From Schaedlerella sp. (lineage in GTDB: Bacteria > Bacillota > Clostridia > Lachnospirales > Lachnospiraceae), in NCBI GenBank assembly GCA_020024595.1, contig JAHHTO010000048.1, positions 1 to 14,778 of the forward strand: a stretch of DNA of 14,778 bases, read 5' to 3'. Positions 7,343 through 14,723 of this stretch are shown here, piece after piece; within the stretch, counting starts at the first letter, position 1; every line of letters begins with the position of its first letter. Made by a program: the position numbers and the translations under genes. Below the pieces are notes generated by a model, which was not told the origin of the DNA, did not search any database, and saw only the letters and a program-made list of their open reading frames with translations.

Positions 7343-8169
7343 TTATAAATCTCTCGTTTTGGCACACCCCTGTCTTTTGCAACCATCCTCATCGCATCCT
7401 TCTTACTGATTCCTTTTGACAGATAATGCTCCATGTGCGCTTCTACACTTATTTCTTCCCAACGCTGCTGCTCTTCCTTGCGCATTTCCTCACGGCTGCG
7501 TCCAGATATCACAAGCACACATTCTCCTTTTGGTTCATTTGCCTGGTAATAAGTATATGCCTCTGCAAAAGTAGAGCGAAATACAGTCTCATACCGCTTT
7601 GTCAATTCCCTGCACACTGTAACCTTCCGTTCACCGCCCAGCCGCTCTGTCAAGAGTTTCAGCGTCTTCACCAGACGATGCGGTGCTTCATACATCACAA
7701 TCGTGCGGGTTTCATTCTGTATTTCTGTCAGAACCGCTTCCCGCTCTTTTTTATCTGTCGGTAAAAATGCTTCAAAAGCAAATCGTCTCGTCGAAAGCCC
7801 GGATAACGTCAAAGCTGTCACACAGGCTGCTGCCCCCGGAAGAGAGGTGACAGGCACACCGGCCTCATAACACATCTGCACCAGTTCTTCTCCCGGATCA
7901 GAGATTCCAGGCGTTCCGGCATCTGTGATCAAAGCGATATTTTGCCCTTCCAGAAGCCTGTCCACTAGCTTTTTCCCTTTTTCATATTTATTAAATTCAT
8001 GATAACTGGTCATCGGAGTCTGGATTTCAAAATGATTCAGAAGCTTTATGCTGTTTCTTGTATCCTCCGCAGCGATCAAATCCACTTCTTTCAATGTATG
8101 GATCACGCGAAAGGTCATATCCTCCAGATTCCCAATCGGTGTAGCACATAAATATAATGTTCCCGCCAT
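7324..8169 (-). CDS. rsmI: 16S rRNA (cytidine-1402 2'-O)-methyltransferase RsmI
   Basis: This 281-residue SAM-dependent enzyme is of the tetrapyrrole-methylase fold. It adds the 2'-O-methyl group to C1402 of 16S rRNA in the decoding centre. The N-terminal GTLYLCATPIGNLEDMT, the AEDTRNS loop, TDAGTPGISDPGEELV, PGAAACVTAL and the EAPHRLVKTL segment are all standard for the family, and the length is typical (about 280-290). The C-terminal AMRMVAKDRGVPKREIYN segment is the small helix-turn-helix-like tail seen in Gram-positive homologues. It follows yabB after 69 bp, as in Bacillus, where yazA intervenes. The ATG has only a weak ribosome binding site (GTGAG 2 nt upstream). A possible internal promoter lies just before it. 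Confidence 0.96.
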   Translation of the reverse strand: MAGTLYLCATPIGNLEDMTFRVIHTLKEVDLIAAEDTRNSIKLLNHFEIQTPMTSYHEFNKYEKGKKLVDRLLEGQNIALITDAGTPGISDPGEELVQMCYEAGVPVTSLPGAAACVTALTLSGLSTRRFAFEAFLPTDKKEREAVLTEIQNETRTIVMYEAPHRLVKTLKLLTERLGGERKVTVCRELTKRYETVFRSTFAEAYTYYQANEPKGECVLVISGRSREEMRKEEQQRWEEISVEAHMEHYLSKGISKKDAMRMVAKDRGVPKREIYNYLEKN

Positions 8170-8194
8170 TGCTCACACTCTTACTTTCTCAATT

Positions 8195-8224
8195 CTTATA
8201 AAATACTGATAAGGCTTTGATCAA
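8195..8224 (-). promoter_or_regulatory. Candidate internal promoter before rsmI
   Basis: In the 69-bp gap between yabB and rsmI the minus strand has TTGATC (8224-8219), an 18-nt spacer and TATAAG (8200-8195), resembling a vegetative promoter. It would give rsmI, and possibly the ABC ATPase gene, transcription independent of the upstream operon. The match is moderate. Confidence 0.33.
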
Positions 8225-8238
8225 TCTTCACCATATCA

Positions 8239-8955
8239 TCACTTATACATCACGATCGGCGGTTCCACTGTCACATGTGACTTCCCGCCTTTTAAACCTT
8301 CAATCAATACCATTGTCGGTTCTTTATGGATATACGGGTGTACAAACTGAATCCGTTTTGGCTCAATCTTATACTGATGCATCATTGTCATGATCTCTGT
8401 CAGGCGAAACGGCCTGTGAATCATATAAAACCTTCCCTTATCCTCCTTCAGTACCTTTGAACTTTCCCGCAGAATATCATCCAATGTACACAAAATTTCG
8501 TGACGTGCGATTGTCCTTGCATCCGTCGCATTCGTCAATCCATGTTGATTTAACATATAGGGTGGATTGGTTGTAATCACATCAAAAGATGAGGTTCCGA
8601 ACAACTCCGACACCTTTTTGATATCACCTGTTACAATTTCTACTTTATCTTCCAAATGATTATATGCCACGCTCCGGCATGCCATATCTGCACTTTCCGG
8701 CTGAATCTCCAAACCTGTAAAATGCTGTCCTTTTGTCTTTGCCGATAACAAGATAGGGATTACACCCGTTCCTGTTCCCAGATCAAGCGCCCTCTCACCC
8801 GGCTTTACTTTTGCAAAATCTGTTAGCATTACAGCATCGACACCAAAACAAAATCTCTTCGGATTCTGAATGATATGATACCCACTCAACTGCAGATCAT
8901 CCAGCCGCTCATCTGGCTGTAAATCCGGTCTTTGTAAATGTTCTGTTTCTCTCAT
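8239..8955 (-). CDS. yabB: TrmN6/YabB-type N6-adenine methyltransferase
   Basis: A 238-residue class I SAM-dependent methyltransferase. The start of the catalytic domain matches the YfiC/YabB family (GYHIIQNPKRFCFGVDAVML, 25-44). The SAM loop is DLGTGTGVIP (58-67) and the amino-methylating motif is NPPY (130-133), which is the signature for N6-adenine methylation. E. coli YfiC methylates A37 of tRNA-Val; the same target here is inferred. The gene keeps the Bacillus position between ricT (50 bp upstream) and rsmI. The predicted ATG has AGAGG directly adjacent, which is too close for a good ribosome binding site, yet the frame has a stop five codons upstream and no better start is visible. Translation may be weak or depend on the preceding gene. 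Confidence 0.92.
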   Translation of the reverse strand: MRETEHLQRPDLQPDERLDDLQLSGYHIIQNPKRFCFGVDAVMLTDFAKVKPGERALDLGTGTGVIPILLSAKTKGQHFTGLEIQPESADMACRSVAYNHLEDKVEIVTGDIKKVSELFGTSSFDVITTNPPYMLNQHGLTNATDARTIARHEILCTLDDILRESSKVLKEDKGRFYMIHRPFRLTEIMTMMHQYKIEPKRIQFVHPYIHKEPTMVLIEGLKGGKSHVTVEPPIVMYK

Positions 8956-9005
8956 CCTCTTATAGCTTTCTTATCAAACTGCCGACTCTCCTGCTTATCT
9001 GAACT

Positions 9006-9884
9006 TCACTCTTTCTCAAGTGCCGCCAGTTTCTTCATTTCTTCTTTGGATACCTTCGCCTTTTTACGCCTTGGTCTAAACTTCAGTTCATCGGCTTTAT
9101 ATTCCCGAATTTCTTTCTCGTCATTTTCCAGATTTACAACTACTTTTACCTGTTTACGAAGTACGCTCAAAGAATGTACATTCCCCGTAAGTCCTTCCGG
9201 TGTCGTTACCTGATCTCCCACAGATGGAAGCTGGCTGTTCAACTCTTCATAAGTCTCTTCCTCATTCGTCAGACAACACATCAGTCTTCCACACACACCG
9301 GATATCTTACTTGGATTCAAAGACAGATTCTGTTCCTTTGCCATTTTAATAGAAACCGCTGCAAACTCAGATAAATATGTACTGCAGCACAGCGGACGTC
9401 CGCAGATACCAATTCCACCGCGAATCTTTGTTTCATCTCGCACACCAATCTGCCGAAGTTCAATTCTGGTGCGGAACACTGCTGCCAGATCCTTAACCAG
9501 TTCCCGGAAATCAATTCTTCCATCTGCCGTAAAATAAAACAATACTTTGTTATTATCAAATGTATACTCTGCATCGATCAGTTTCATATCCAGATTATGT
9601 TTGCGAATCTTTTCCTGACAAATCTGGAATGCCTCTTTTTCCTTTTCTCGATTTTTGATTTCTGTCTTCTCATCCTGTTCTGTTGCAACCCGGATAACAG
9701 ACTTTAAAGGCTGAACTACCTCTTCTTCTTTTACCTCCTGTGGTCCACTCACCACACGTCCGTATTCAACCCCACGGGCAGTCTCCACAATCACATAATC
9801 TCCCCGTCGGATTTCAAGATTTCCAGGAGAGAAAAAATAAATCTTTCCAGCCACACGAAATCTCACACCTATTACCTTTATCAT
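9006..9884 (-). CDS. ricT: PSP1-domain protein RicT (YaaT)
   Basis: This 292-residue homologue of B. subtilis YaaT/RicT is built around a PSP1 domain. Two cysteine clusters, CGRPLCC (161-167) and CGRLMCC (198-204), are the conserved set used for Fe-S cluster binding in the Ric complex. In B. subtilis, RicT works with RicA (YmcA) and RicF (YlbF) in RNase Y-dependent mRNA processing and in competence, biofilm and sporulation control. Whether partners exist here cannot be seen from the window. The ATG lies 4 nt after the holB stop, with AGGAGA inside the holB 3' end, so the two are co-translated. The C-terminus is very basic (KFRPRRKKAKVSKEEMKK), as in clostridial homologues. The family call is certain. 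Confidence 0.95.
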   Translation of the reverse strand: MIKVIGVRFRVAGKIYFFSPGNLEIRRGDYVIVETARGVEYGRVVSGPQEVKEEEVVQPLKSVIRVATEQDEKTEIKNREKEKEAFQICQEKIRKHNLDMKLIDAEYTFDNNKVLFYFTADGRIDFRELVKDLAAVFRTRIELRQIGVRDETKIRGGIGICGRPLCCSTYLSEFAAVSIKMAKEQNLSLNPSKISGVCGRLMCCLTNEEETYEELNSQLPSVGDQVTTPEGLTGNVHSLSVLRKQVKVVVNLENDEKEIREYKADELKFRPRRKKAKVSKEEMKKLAALEKE

Positions 9885-9888
9885 TCTT

Positions 9889-10884
9889 CTAGTTCTCCTT
9901 TATTGTCAATAAAAGCAATTCCATCGTCAATTCAAAATTCACATTTGCCTTTAATCTTGCTTTTGCCTTTTCCAATCCTTCCAGAATGTTCTCGATTCCC
10001 TCATAGGAGCTCTTACTTGCCCGCTCTTTCACGTAATGCATCTGATCAGAAAATACAACCCGATCTACATTCTTCGTAGCCTTGTAAATAAGCACATCCC
10101 GATACCAGATGGCAATGACATCTAGATAATCATTGATTTCCAGCTTATATACGGTACACTTCTTCACAGCTGCTATCAATTCTTCCACTTGCATCTCATC
10201 AATATGGCGCAGCAAATGTACTGCTTCTTCTTTAATCTCATTGAAGTACTCTGAAGTCGCAAGTGCGATTGCCTTCCCTATATTTCCTTGTGCAAATGCA
10301 ACACAGATATCTGCCTTATAATCTGGAATCTCAATCTGCTCCATCAGATATTTTTTCACAAGCTGATCTTTAATGTTACGTAGCTTTAACATCACACATC
10401 TGGAACGGATTGTCGGCAGAAGTGTCTCTGCATTCTCTGTAAGAAGGATCACTATTGCATACTCTGGTGGCTCCTCAATTGTTTTCAAAAGAGCATTCTG
10501 TGCTTGGACACTCATCATGTCAGCCTCTGGAATGATGTAGATCTTATACCGACTACTATAAGGCTTGATCAAGATATCATTATTCACCTGTTCACGGATA
10601 TCCTCTACACTGATAGTCGTCGGCTTCTCATGTGTCACCTTGATAATATCTGGTTGATTCCCACTCAATGCCTGTTTACAGGATTGACACTTTCCGCACG
10701 CATCTCCATCTTCATCTCGATCCTGACATTGCAGGCTCATGGCAAATAGATTTGCCAGAAGCTTCTTTCCGGATCCTCTCTCTCCATTCAAAATATATGC
10801 ATGAGAAACCGTATCCGATGTCACGGCATTCCCTATATACTGAATAATATTCTGATGTCCTACTACATCCTTAAATCCACTCAT
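9889..10884 (-). CDS. holB: DNA polymerase III subunit delta'
   Basis: A 331-residue clamp-loader subunit. The AAA+ core begins with a P-loop GERGSGKK (34-41), then a zinc-binding cysteine set C53, C63, C66, C69 (CGKCQSC), the NALLKTIEEPP helix and the clamp-loader SRC motif in TIRSRC. It helps the DnaX complex load the sliding clamp on primed DNA. Its length matches Gram-positive delta' (about 330). The ATG is preceded by AGGTGA at about 5 nt. It opens the holB-ricT-yabB-rsmI cluster and is separated from the guanylate-kinase-like gene by a 143-bp gap that holds a candidate promoter. In many Firmicutes tmk, yaaQ and yaaR sit directly upstream; none is present here. Confidence 0.95.
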   Translation of the reverse strand: MSGFKDVVGHQNIIQYIGNAVTSDTVSHAYILNGERGSGKKLLANLFAMSLQCQDRDEDGDACGKCQSCKQALSGNQPDIIKVTHEKPTTISVEDIREQVNNDILIKPYSSRYKIYIIPEADMMSVQAQNALLKTIEEPPEYAIVILLTENAETLLPTIRSRCVMLKLRNIKDQLVKKYLMEQIEIPDYKADICVAFAQGNIGKAIALATSEYFNEIKEEAVHLLRHIDEMQVEELIAAVKKCTVYKLEINDYLDVIAIWYRDVLIYKATKNVDRVVFSDQMHYVKERASKSSYEGIENILEGLEKAKARLKANVNFELTMELLLLTIKEN

Positions 10885-10927
10885 ACGATCACCTGCTGTC
10901 TCTTTCGCTTTTCTAGTTTATATGATT

Positions 10928-10936
10928 AGTATATCA
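10928..10936 (-). promoter_or_regulatory. Candidate extended -10 promoter for holB, with overlapping dyads
   Basis: TG-A-TATACT (10936-10928) is a good extended -10 about 45 bp upstream of holB, with no clear -35. It overlaps a perfect inverted repeat TATGAT/ATCATA (arms 10921-10926 and 10933-10938). A second palindrome, AGACAA-T-TTGTCT, lies at 10972-10984. The rest of the 10885-11027 gap shows no gene and no convincing terminator. Confidence 0.4.
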
Positions 10937-11027
10937 TACTTTTTTTAGAAGAGATACCCCATAAATACATCAGACAATTTGTCTTTTCTGCATTCATCCA
11001 CAGCTTCTGTCCTCTGATTTTTTTCAT

Positions 11028-11612
11028 TCACATTTGACTTTTAATCGCAAATTGTATCTCTTGCACACATCGCTCGAAATCTACATTTTCAAATCGTTTT
11101 TCAATGCCTGCTTTTTCCAGATTTTCCTCGGAAAAATCAAAAGAATCTGCCAGAAAGCGCCTGCACATTTCTTCATATTTCGGCTGTGCCTGCTTCCGTT
11201 CCCTTTCCAGTGCTCTTGATAATCTCAAACCATCTTCTACTTCTACATATAGCGGAACTAAGAAGTCTGTACCATAATATCCTTTCATAGCTTCATAAGA
11301 TTCCAACGTGCCGATAACAAGATAATGTTTCTCTGCAAGATTTACCTGTCCGTCATCTGCTGTAAAGTATTTCCAGATTCCACATTTTGTATTATAAGCT
11401 CGCTGCTCGATCACGCACCCTTTTTCTTCCATCCTAACTAATCTTTCTTCATCCACAAAATGATATTCTACCCCTTCTCGTTCTCCCTCCCGGATGGGAC
11501 GGGTCGTATATAAAACAATATCATTCAATTCTGGGATCCTTTTTTTTACTTCCTTGAAAATCGAATCTTTCCCGGAAGAGCTCTTTCCCATAATATAGAA
11601 AATCTTACCCAT
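11028..11612 (-). CDS. Guanylate-kinase-like nucleotide kinase, divergent
   Basis: This 194-residue protein has the guanylate kinase fold: P-loop GKSSSGKD (9-16) and the GMP-binding stretch YTTRPIREGEREGVEYHFV (35-53), which is almost canonical. The next part departs from true Gmk. The short Y-G-T loop is replaced by a longer CGIWKYFTADDGQ, and the usual LDIDVQGA strand reads YLVIGTLESYEAM, so the aspartate there is gone. It may phosphorylate GMP or a related nucleotide, or may have lost that activity. Its start overlaps the decarboxylase stop by 8 bp (ATGGGTAA), so the two are translationally coupled. The location between the decarboxylase gene and holB is where Bacillus encodes thymidylate kinase. 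The standard gmk gene, normally near rpoZ, would be elsewhere. The fold is sure; the substrate is not. Confidence 0.82.
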   Translation of the reverse strand: MGKIFYIMGKSSSGKDSIFKEVKKRIPELNDIVLYTTRPIREGEREGVEYHFVDEERLVRMEEKGCVIEQRAYNTKCGIWKYFTADDGQVNLAEKHYLVIGTLESYEAMKGYYGTDFLVPLYVEVEDGLRLSRALERERKQAQPKYEEMCRRFLADSFDFSEENLEKAGIEKRFENVDFERCVQEIQFAIKSQM

Positions 11613-13116
11613 TCAGCCACACCTTTACCTTTCCTTCTTTTTCCAACCCCTCAATATCAAATCCCGCCTCCATATAGAACTGAAGACATCTGATTGCTTC
11701 TTTCGAAATCTGTTCCCCTGGCACAATGATCGGGATTCCAGGAGGATAGACATAGGCATATTCCAGTGCAACTTTTCCCTCACATCTCTCTAATATAAGA
11801 AACTCTGATTCCCTGTTTCTCATAATCTGTGCATCAACCTGTGCACTTGTACAGATCATTTTCAAATGAGGGAGTTCCATGGAAATATCTATTTTACACG
11901 CCTCTGCGTTACGACCATTTTTTTTCATATGATCAAGATTCCCGTCAATTTCAAATAATGCCTGTTTCAATCTTCTAAATCCTTCTTGCGTATCACAGAT
12001 TGACGTCATTGCCAGCACATATTCCCGGGATGCCATCTCCATTTGCAAATGATAGTTCTCCAAAAGTTCTTGATACAATTCTTTTCCGGTATACCCCGTT
12101 CCTCTTGTAGAGATAACAATCTTTGAATCATCATAATTTTCTGTCTCTATCAGGTGAAGACACTTCAACTCTTTTAATTCCGTCCGCAGCTTACACAGAT
12201 TGTTTTGATAGGTTTGAAATCTTTCCGAGCCCTTTTCCAGAAACTCAATACATTCCTCTATACTGGACATTAAGATATACGATGGACTACTTGTCTGAAG
12301 TATGTCCAGATACCTTTTGATCCGACTTCGATCTGCCAGCTTTCCATTGATATGAAGCAACGCTGTCTGTGTCAGGGATGGTAATGTTTTATGCAGGCTG
12401 TGAATTACAGCATCCGCTCCTTGCTGATTTGCATTTTTCGGAAAATACGGATGAAATCCAAAATGCGCTCCATGAGCTTCATCTACAATTAATGGAATTC
12501 CAAATTCATGTACAACCTCTGCAATCTGTTTTACATCTGATACAACACCATCATAAGTCGGCGATGTAATCACAACCGCACGAATAAATCCTTGCTCTCT
12601 TGCACTGACGTTGTCTTCCGATTGTCCAGGACTGATATTATCCTTTAATGCGGCCTTCTCATACAGTACTTTATCGGCAGAAAGGATTGCCCGAATCTCA
12701 TCCGGCTTCACTGCACCATTCAGACCTGTTTCCGAATCATATTGCGGATAAACATACACCGGTTCCAATTCATTCATGTAAACAGCCGCGTACACAGATT
12801 TATGACAGTTACGTGCAATCAAAATCCGTTCTCCCTTGTGAGTACAGCCAAGCACAGCACTCATAATTCCTACTGTACTTCCATTGATCAAATAATGTGT
12901 TTCCTCCGCACAGTATACTTCAGATGCTCGATCCTGCATGTCCTTTAGGATTCCTTTTGCATGATGTAGGTCATCAAATCCTTCAATCTCTGTGATATCT
13001 ATTTTATAAGGAAGTTCATTTCCCAATATATGATCGTTTCGCTTGTGCCCTGGCATATGAAAACCATAATAATCTGAATTTGCATATGCTGCCAGTCGTC
13101 TATATAATGTCTCCAT
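11605..13116 (-). CDS. PLP-dependent Orn/Lys/Arg decarboxylase family protein (YaaO-like)
   Basis: A 503-residue fold-type I PLP enzyme of the Gram-positive short Orn/Lys/Arg decarboxylase group. It shows the N-terminal FHMPGHKRN, TEIEGFDDLHHAKG, the NGSTVGIMS cofactor loop, the PLP-pyridine aspartate D212 in VDEAHGAHFGFHP, and SLHKTLPSLTQTA, in which K243 should carry the cofactor. The C-terminal domain ends with the conserved AYVYPPGIPIIVPGE. It should decarboxylate a basic amino acid to a diamine or polyamine; lysine versus arginine cannot be told from sequence. B. subtilis has its paralogue yaaO at the same place, upstream of tmk-holB. The ATG has GGAG 6 nt upstream, and a promoter candidate lies about 35 bp upstream. 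It begins the operon with the guanylate-kinase-like gene, which it overlaps by 8 bp. Confidence 0.94.
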   Translation of the reverse strand: METLYRRLAAYANSDYYGFHMPGHKRNDHILGNELPYKIDITEIEGFDDLHHAKGILKDMQDRASEVYCAEETHYLINGSTVGIMSAVLGCTHKGERILIARNCHKSVYAAVYMNELEPVYVYPQYDSETGLNGAVKPDEIRAILSADKVLYEKAALKDNISPGQSEDNVSAREQGFIRAVVITSPTYDGVVSDVKQIAEVVHEFGIPLIVDEAHGAHFGFHPYFPKNANQQGADAVIHSLHKTLPSLTQTALLHINGKLADRSRIKRYLDILQTSSPSYILMSSIEECIEFLEKGSERFQTYQNNLCKLRTELKELKCLHLIETENYDDSKIVISTRGTGYTGKELYQELLENYHLQMEMASREYVLAMTSICDTQEGFRRLKQALFEIDGNLDHMKKNGRNAEACKIDISMELPHLKMICTSAQVDAQIMRNRESEFLILERCEGKVALEYAYVYPPGIPIIVPGEQISKEAIRCLQFYMEAGFDIEGLEKEGKVKVWLNG

Positions 13117-13149
13117 TTTTTACTCCATGCTAAATTTTTTATCTTCACT

Positions 13150-13178
13150 ATCATAACATGGTTTTTTCAATAACAAAA
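13150..13178 (-). promoter_or_regulatory. Candidate promoter for the decarboxylase operon
   Basis: The minus strand has an extended -10, TG-T-TATGAT (-10 hexamer at 13155-13150), about 35 bp before the decarboxylase ATG. The -35 is poor: TTTTGT at a 17-nt spacing, or TTGTTA at 15 nt. It is the only plausible promoter between the thiT terminator and the start codon. Confidence 0.45.
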
Positions 13179-13210
13179 CTCTTATTCTCTTCCAAATAAC
13201 GAAAACAGCA

Positions 13211-13260
13211 TTTTAAAACATAACAAAAGGCGCAGCAAAGTCAAACTCTGCTACGCCTTT
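13211..13260 (-). terminator. Intrinsic terminator after thiT
   Basis: On the minus strand AAAGGCG (13260-13254) pairs with CGCCTTT (13232-13226), and TAGCA with TGCTG inside it, around the loop GAGTTTGACTT. The 3' arm runs into a T-rich tail (TTTTGTTATGTTTT). It ends the thiT transcript 11 bp after its stop codon and separates thiT from the decarboxylase operon. Confidence 0.8.
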
Positions 13261-13271
13261 ATATATATAGA

Positions 13272-13937
13272 TTACTCCACTGCGGTTTTCTTTATCTGTG
13301 CCAACCCCTTTGTCACTGCCGGGATAGAAATTATGATTCCTGTAATCAGAGCTTCCACCAGCAGAAAACTGTAGTTATATGCAATCGGATAAATCCATTT
13401 CAAAGACTGCGGGAAATTCTCCGGCATATAGTCCATCCAATACAAATATCCACCTAATGAATGGAAGGCTCCACGGGCAATTACTGCTACAAGATACCCC
13501 TTCAAAAGACCATGCTCTTTCTTTGCAAAAAATCCTGCAATACCAAGTGCTGCAAATGCTAATATGTAATCACAACATACCTGAAAAAATGATAATACAT
13601 AAGGTCCCTGAAGAAACTGCAGAATTCCATATGCCAATCCACATAGGATGCCCGTCTGTACTCCATACCAATTCGCAATCAGAACAATAAACAGCATACT
13701 GCATAATGTGACGCTTCCGCCCCATGGCATTGTGAACAGCTTAATATAAGATGCCACAAACGCCAATGCCAATGCTGCCGCACAGAATACAATCTGTCGT
13801 GTTGTCATTTTCTTCTTCTGACTGCTCTTTCCTGCAAGTACAATCGCTACAACAAACAGAATAATTCCGATTACGATACTAACTGCATATCCTGCAGTAG
13901 TCAGTCCTCCCTCTGCATTCACCATAAAACTAAACAT
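13272..13937 (-). CDS. thiT: ECF-type thiamine transporter S component ThiT
   Basis: This 221-residue membrane protein binds thiamine and delivers it to the shared ECF energising module (EcfA, EcfA', EcfT), which is not encoded here. The ThiT pattern is clear: LFTMPWGGSVTLCSMLFI, YGVQTGILCGLAYGILQFLQGP, the FFQVCCDYILAFAALGIAGFF segment, GAFHSLGGYLYWMDYMP and YPIAYNYSFLLVEA. These hold the His, Trp, Tyr and Asn positions known to line the thiamine pocket; the pocket glutamate of L. lactis ThiT (QGFIEY) is aspartate here (VCCDY). About 45 residues precede the core, with an additional predicted helix (roughly 15-38) and a KKK boundary, making the protein longer than the usual 180. The ATG has AGGAGG 8 nt upstream. 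A TPP riboswitch in the leader confirms the function. Confidence 0.95.
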   Translation of the reverse strand: MFSFMVNAEGGLTTAGYAVSIVIGIILFVVAIVLAGKSSQKKKMTTRQIVFCAAALALAFVASYIKLFTMPWGGSVTLCSMLFIVLIANWYGVQTGILCGLAYGILQFLQGPYVLSFFQVCCDYILAFAALGIAGFFAKKEHGLLKGYLVAVIARGAFHSLGGYLYWMDYMPENFPQSLKWIYPIAYNYSFLLVEALITGIIISIPAVTKGLAQIKKTAVE

Positions 13938-14011
13938 ACCATTCTCCTCCTTTGTTTCTAACTTGCGTTGTTACTTCAACCATTTCTTCTTACTTCTTGA
14001 TTTGATAATCC

Positions 14012-14053
14012 AAAAAAATGCTGTGACAACACCCACGGGTATTATCACAGCAT
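14012..14053 (-). terminator. Riboswitch-controlled terminator of the thiT leader
   Basis: ATGCTGTGA (14053-14045) pairs perfectly with TCACAGCAT (14026-14018), with a further CCC/GGG pairing near the loop, and is followed by seven Ts (14018-14012). It lies 18 bp downstream of the TPP aptamer and about 75 bp before thiT, where the expression platform is expected. TPP binding should favour this terminator and stop thiT transcription. Confidence 0.9.
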
Positions 14054-14071
14054 CAAATATCTACTGAGGTT

Positions 14072-14157
14072 ATTTTCCTACGTTGGCATTATCCAAATCA
14101 GGTTATGGGTCTAAGCGACACAGCTTACTCTCAGCCTGCTTCTGCAAGCTCCCCTTT
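14072..14157 (-). promoter_or_regulatory. TPP riboswitch aptamer (THI element)
   Basis: The minus strand carries the conserved core: GGGGAGC (14154-14148), CTGAGAG (14134-14128), GACCC pairing with the first G-run, then AACCTGATTTGG and ATAATGCCAACGTAGG (14104-14077). These are the pyrimidine- and pyrophosphate-binding parts of thi-box RNA. P3 is formed by AGCTT/AAGCT. The outermost P1 helix is not obvious and must be weak. The element controls thiT, giving shut-off when intracellular thiamine pyrophosphate is high. With the promoter and terminator it fills the gene-free stretch 13938-14242. Confidence 0.96.
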
Positions 14158-14172
14158 TCATTTACAGTCTAT

Positions 14173-14200
14173 ATTGTATCATAGATTTTTCACATTGCAA
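14173..14200 (-). promoter_or_regulatory. Promoter of the thiT riboswitch transcript
   Basis: TTGCAA (14200-14195), a 16-nt spacer and TACAAT (14178-14173), with a TG one base before the -10 (TG-A-TACAAT), make a good vegetative promoter. Transcription would begin just ahead of the TPP aptamer. It is separate from the tRNA genes upstream. Confidence 0.72.
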
Positions 14201-14242
14201 GAATTTTTTCTAATGAACTCTTTTAAATTACTTAAAAAGCAA

Positions 14243-14315
14243 TGAGCGTGCGGGGATTCGAACCCCGGACAACTTGATTAAAAGTCAAGTGCTCTACCAC
14301 CTGAGCTACACGCCC
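14243..14315 (-). tRNA. tRNA-Lys (anticodon UUU)
   Basis: A 73-nt cloverleaf: acceptor GGGCGTG paired with CACGCTC (one G-U), anticodon loop CTTTTAA giving UUU, T-arm with GGTTCGAAT, discriminator A. The 3' CCA is not encoded. It is the last gene of the tRNA cluster in transcription order. Confidence 0.97.
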
Positions 14316-14350
14316 ATATATTATTGTAATGCATTTTATTGCAGACAAAA

Positions 14351-14423
<73 letters not shown>

Positions 14424-14443
14424 ATAAGACTAAAAGTCTTGAG

Positions 14444-14517
<74 letters not shown>

Positions 14518-14545
14518 ATATTTAATTTTTATCTCCTATGAGATA

Positions 14546-14618
14546 AGCCGATGATCGGACTCGAACCGATAACCTGCTGATTACAAATCAGCTGCTCTGC
14601 CAATTGAGCCACATCGGC
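14546..14618 (-). tRNA. tRNA-Thr (anticodon UGU)
   Basis: A 73-nt cloverleaf: acceptor GCCGATG/CATCGGC, D-arm GGCTCAATTGGCAGAGC, anticodon loop TTTGTAA giving UGU, T-arm GGTTCGAGTCC. The discriminator is U, unlike the A of its neighbours. CCA is not encoded. Confidence 0.96.
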
Positions 14619-14635
14619 CTAAGCCTGATGGCTAA

Positions 14636-14717
14636 TGGATGGAGAAGGATTCGAACCTTCGAAGGCGTTGCCAACAGATTTACAGTCTGCCCCCTTTGGC
14701 CACTCGGGAATCCATCC
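14636..14717 (-). tRNA. tRNA-Tyr (anticodon GUA)
   Basis: An 82-nt class II tRNA with a long variable arm. Acceptor GGATGGA/TCCATCC, anticodon loop CTGTAAA giving GUA, T-arm GGTTCGAATCC, discriminator A. CCA is not encoded. Confidence 0.96.
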
Positions 14718-14723
14718 ATATAG

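Noticed and set aside
14160..14242. Terminator after tRNA-Lys
   Set aside because: Only a weak A/T hairpin without a proper stem and T-run is visible, and the stretch is better explained by the thiT promoter.
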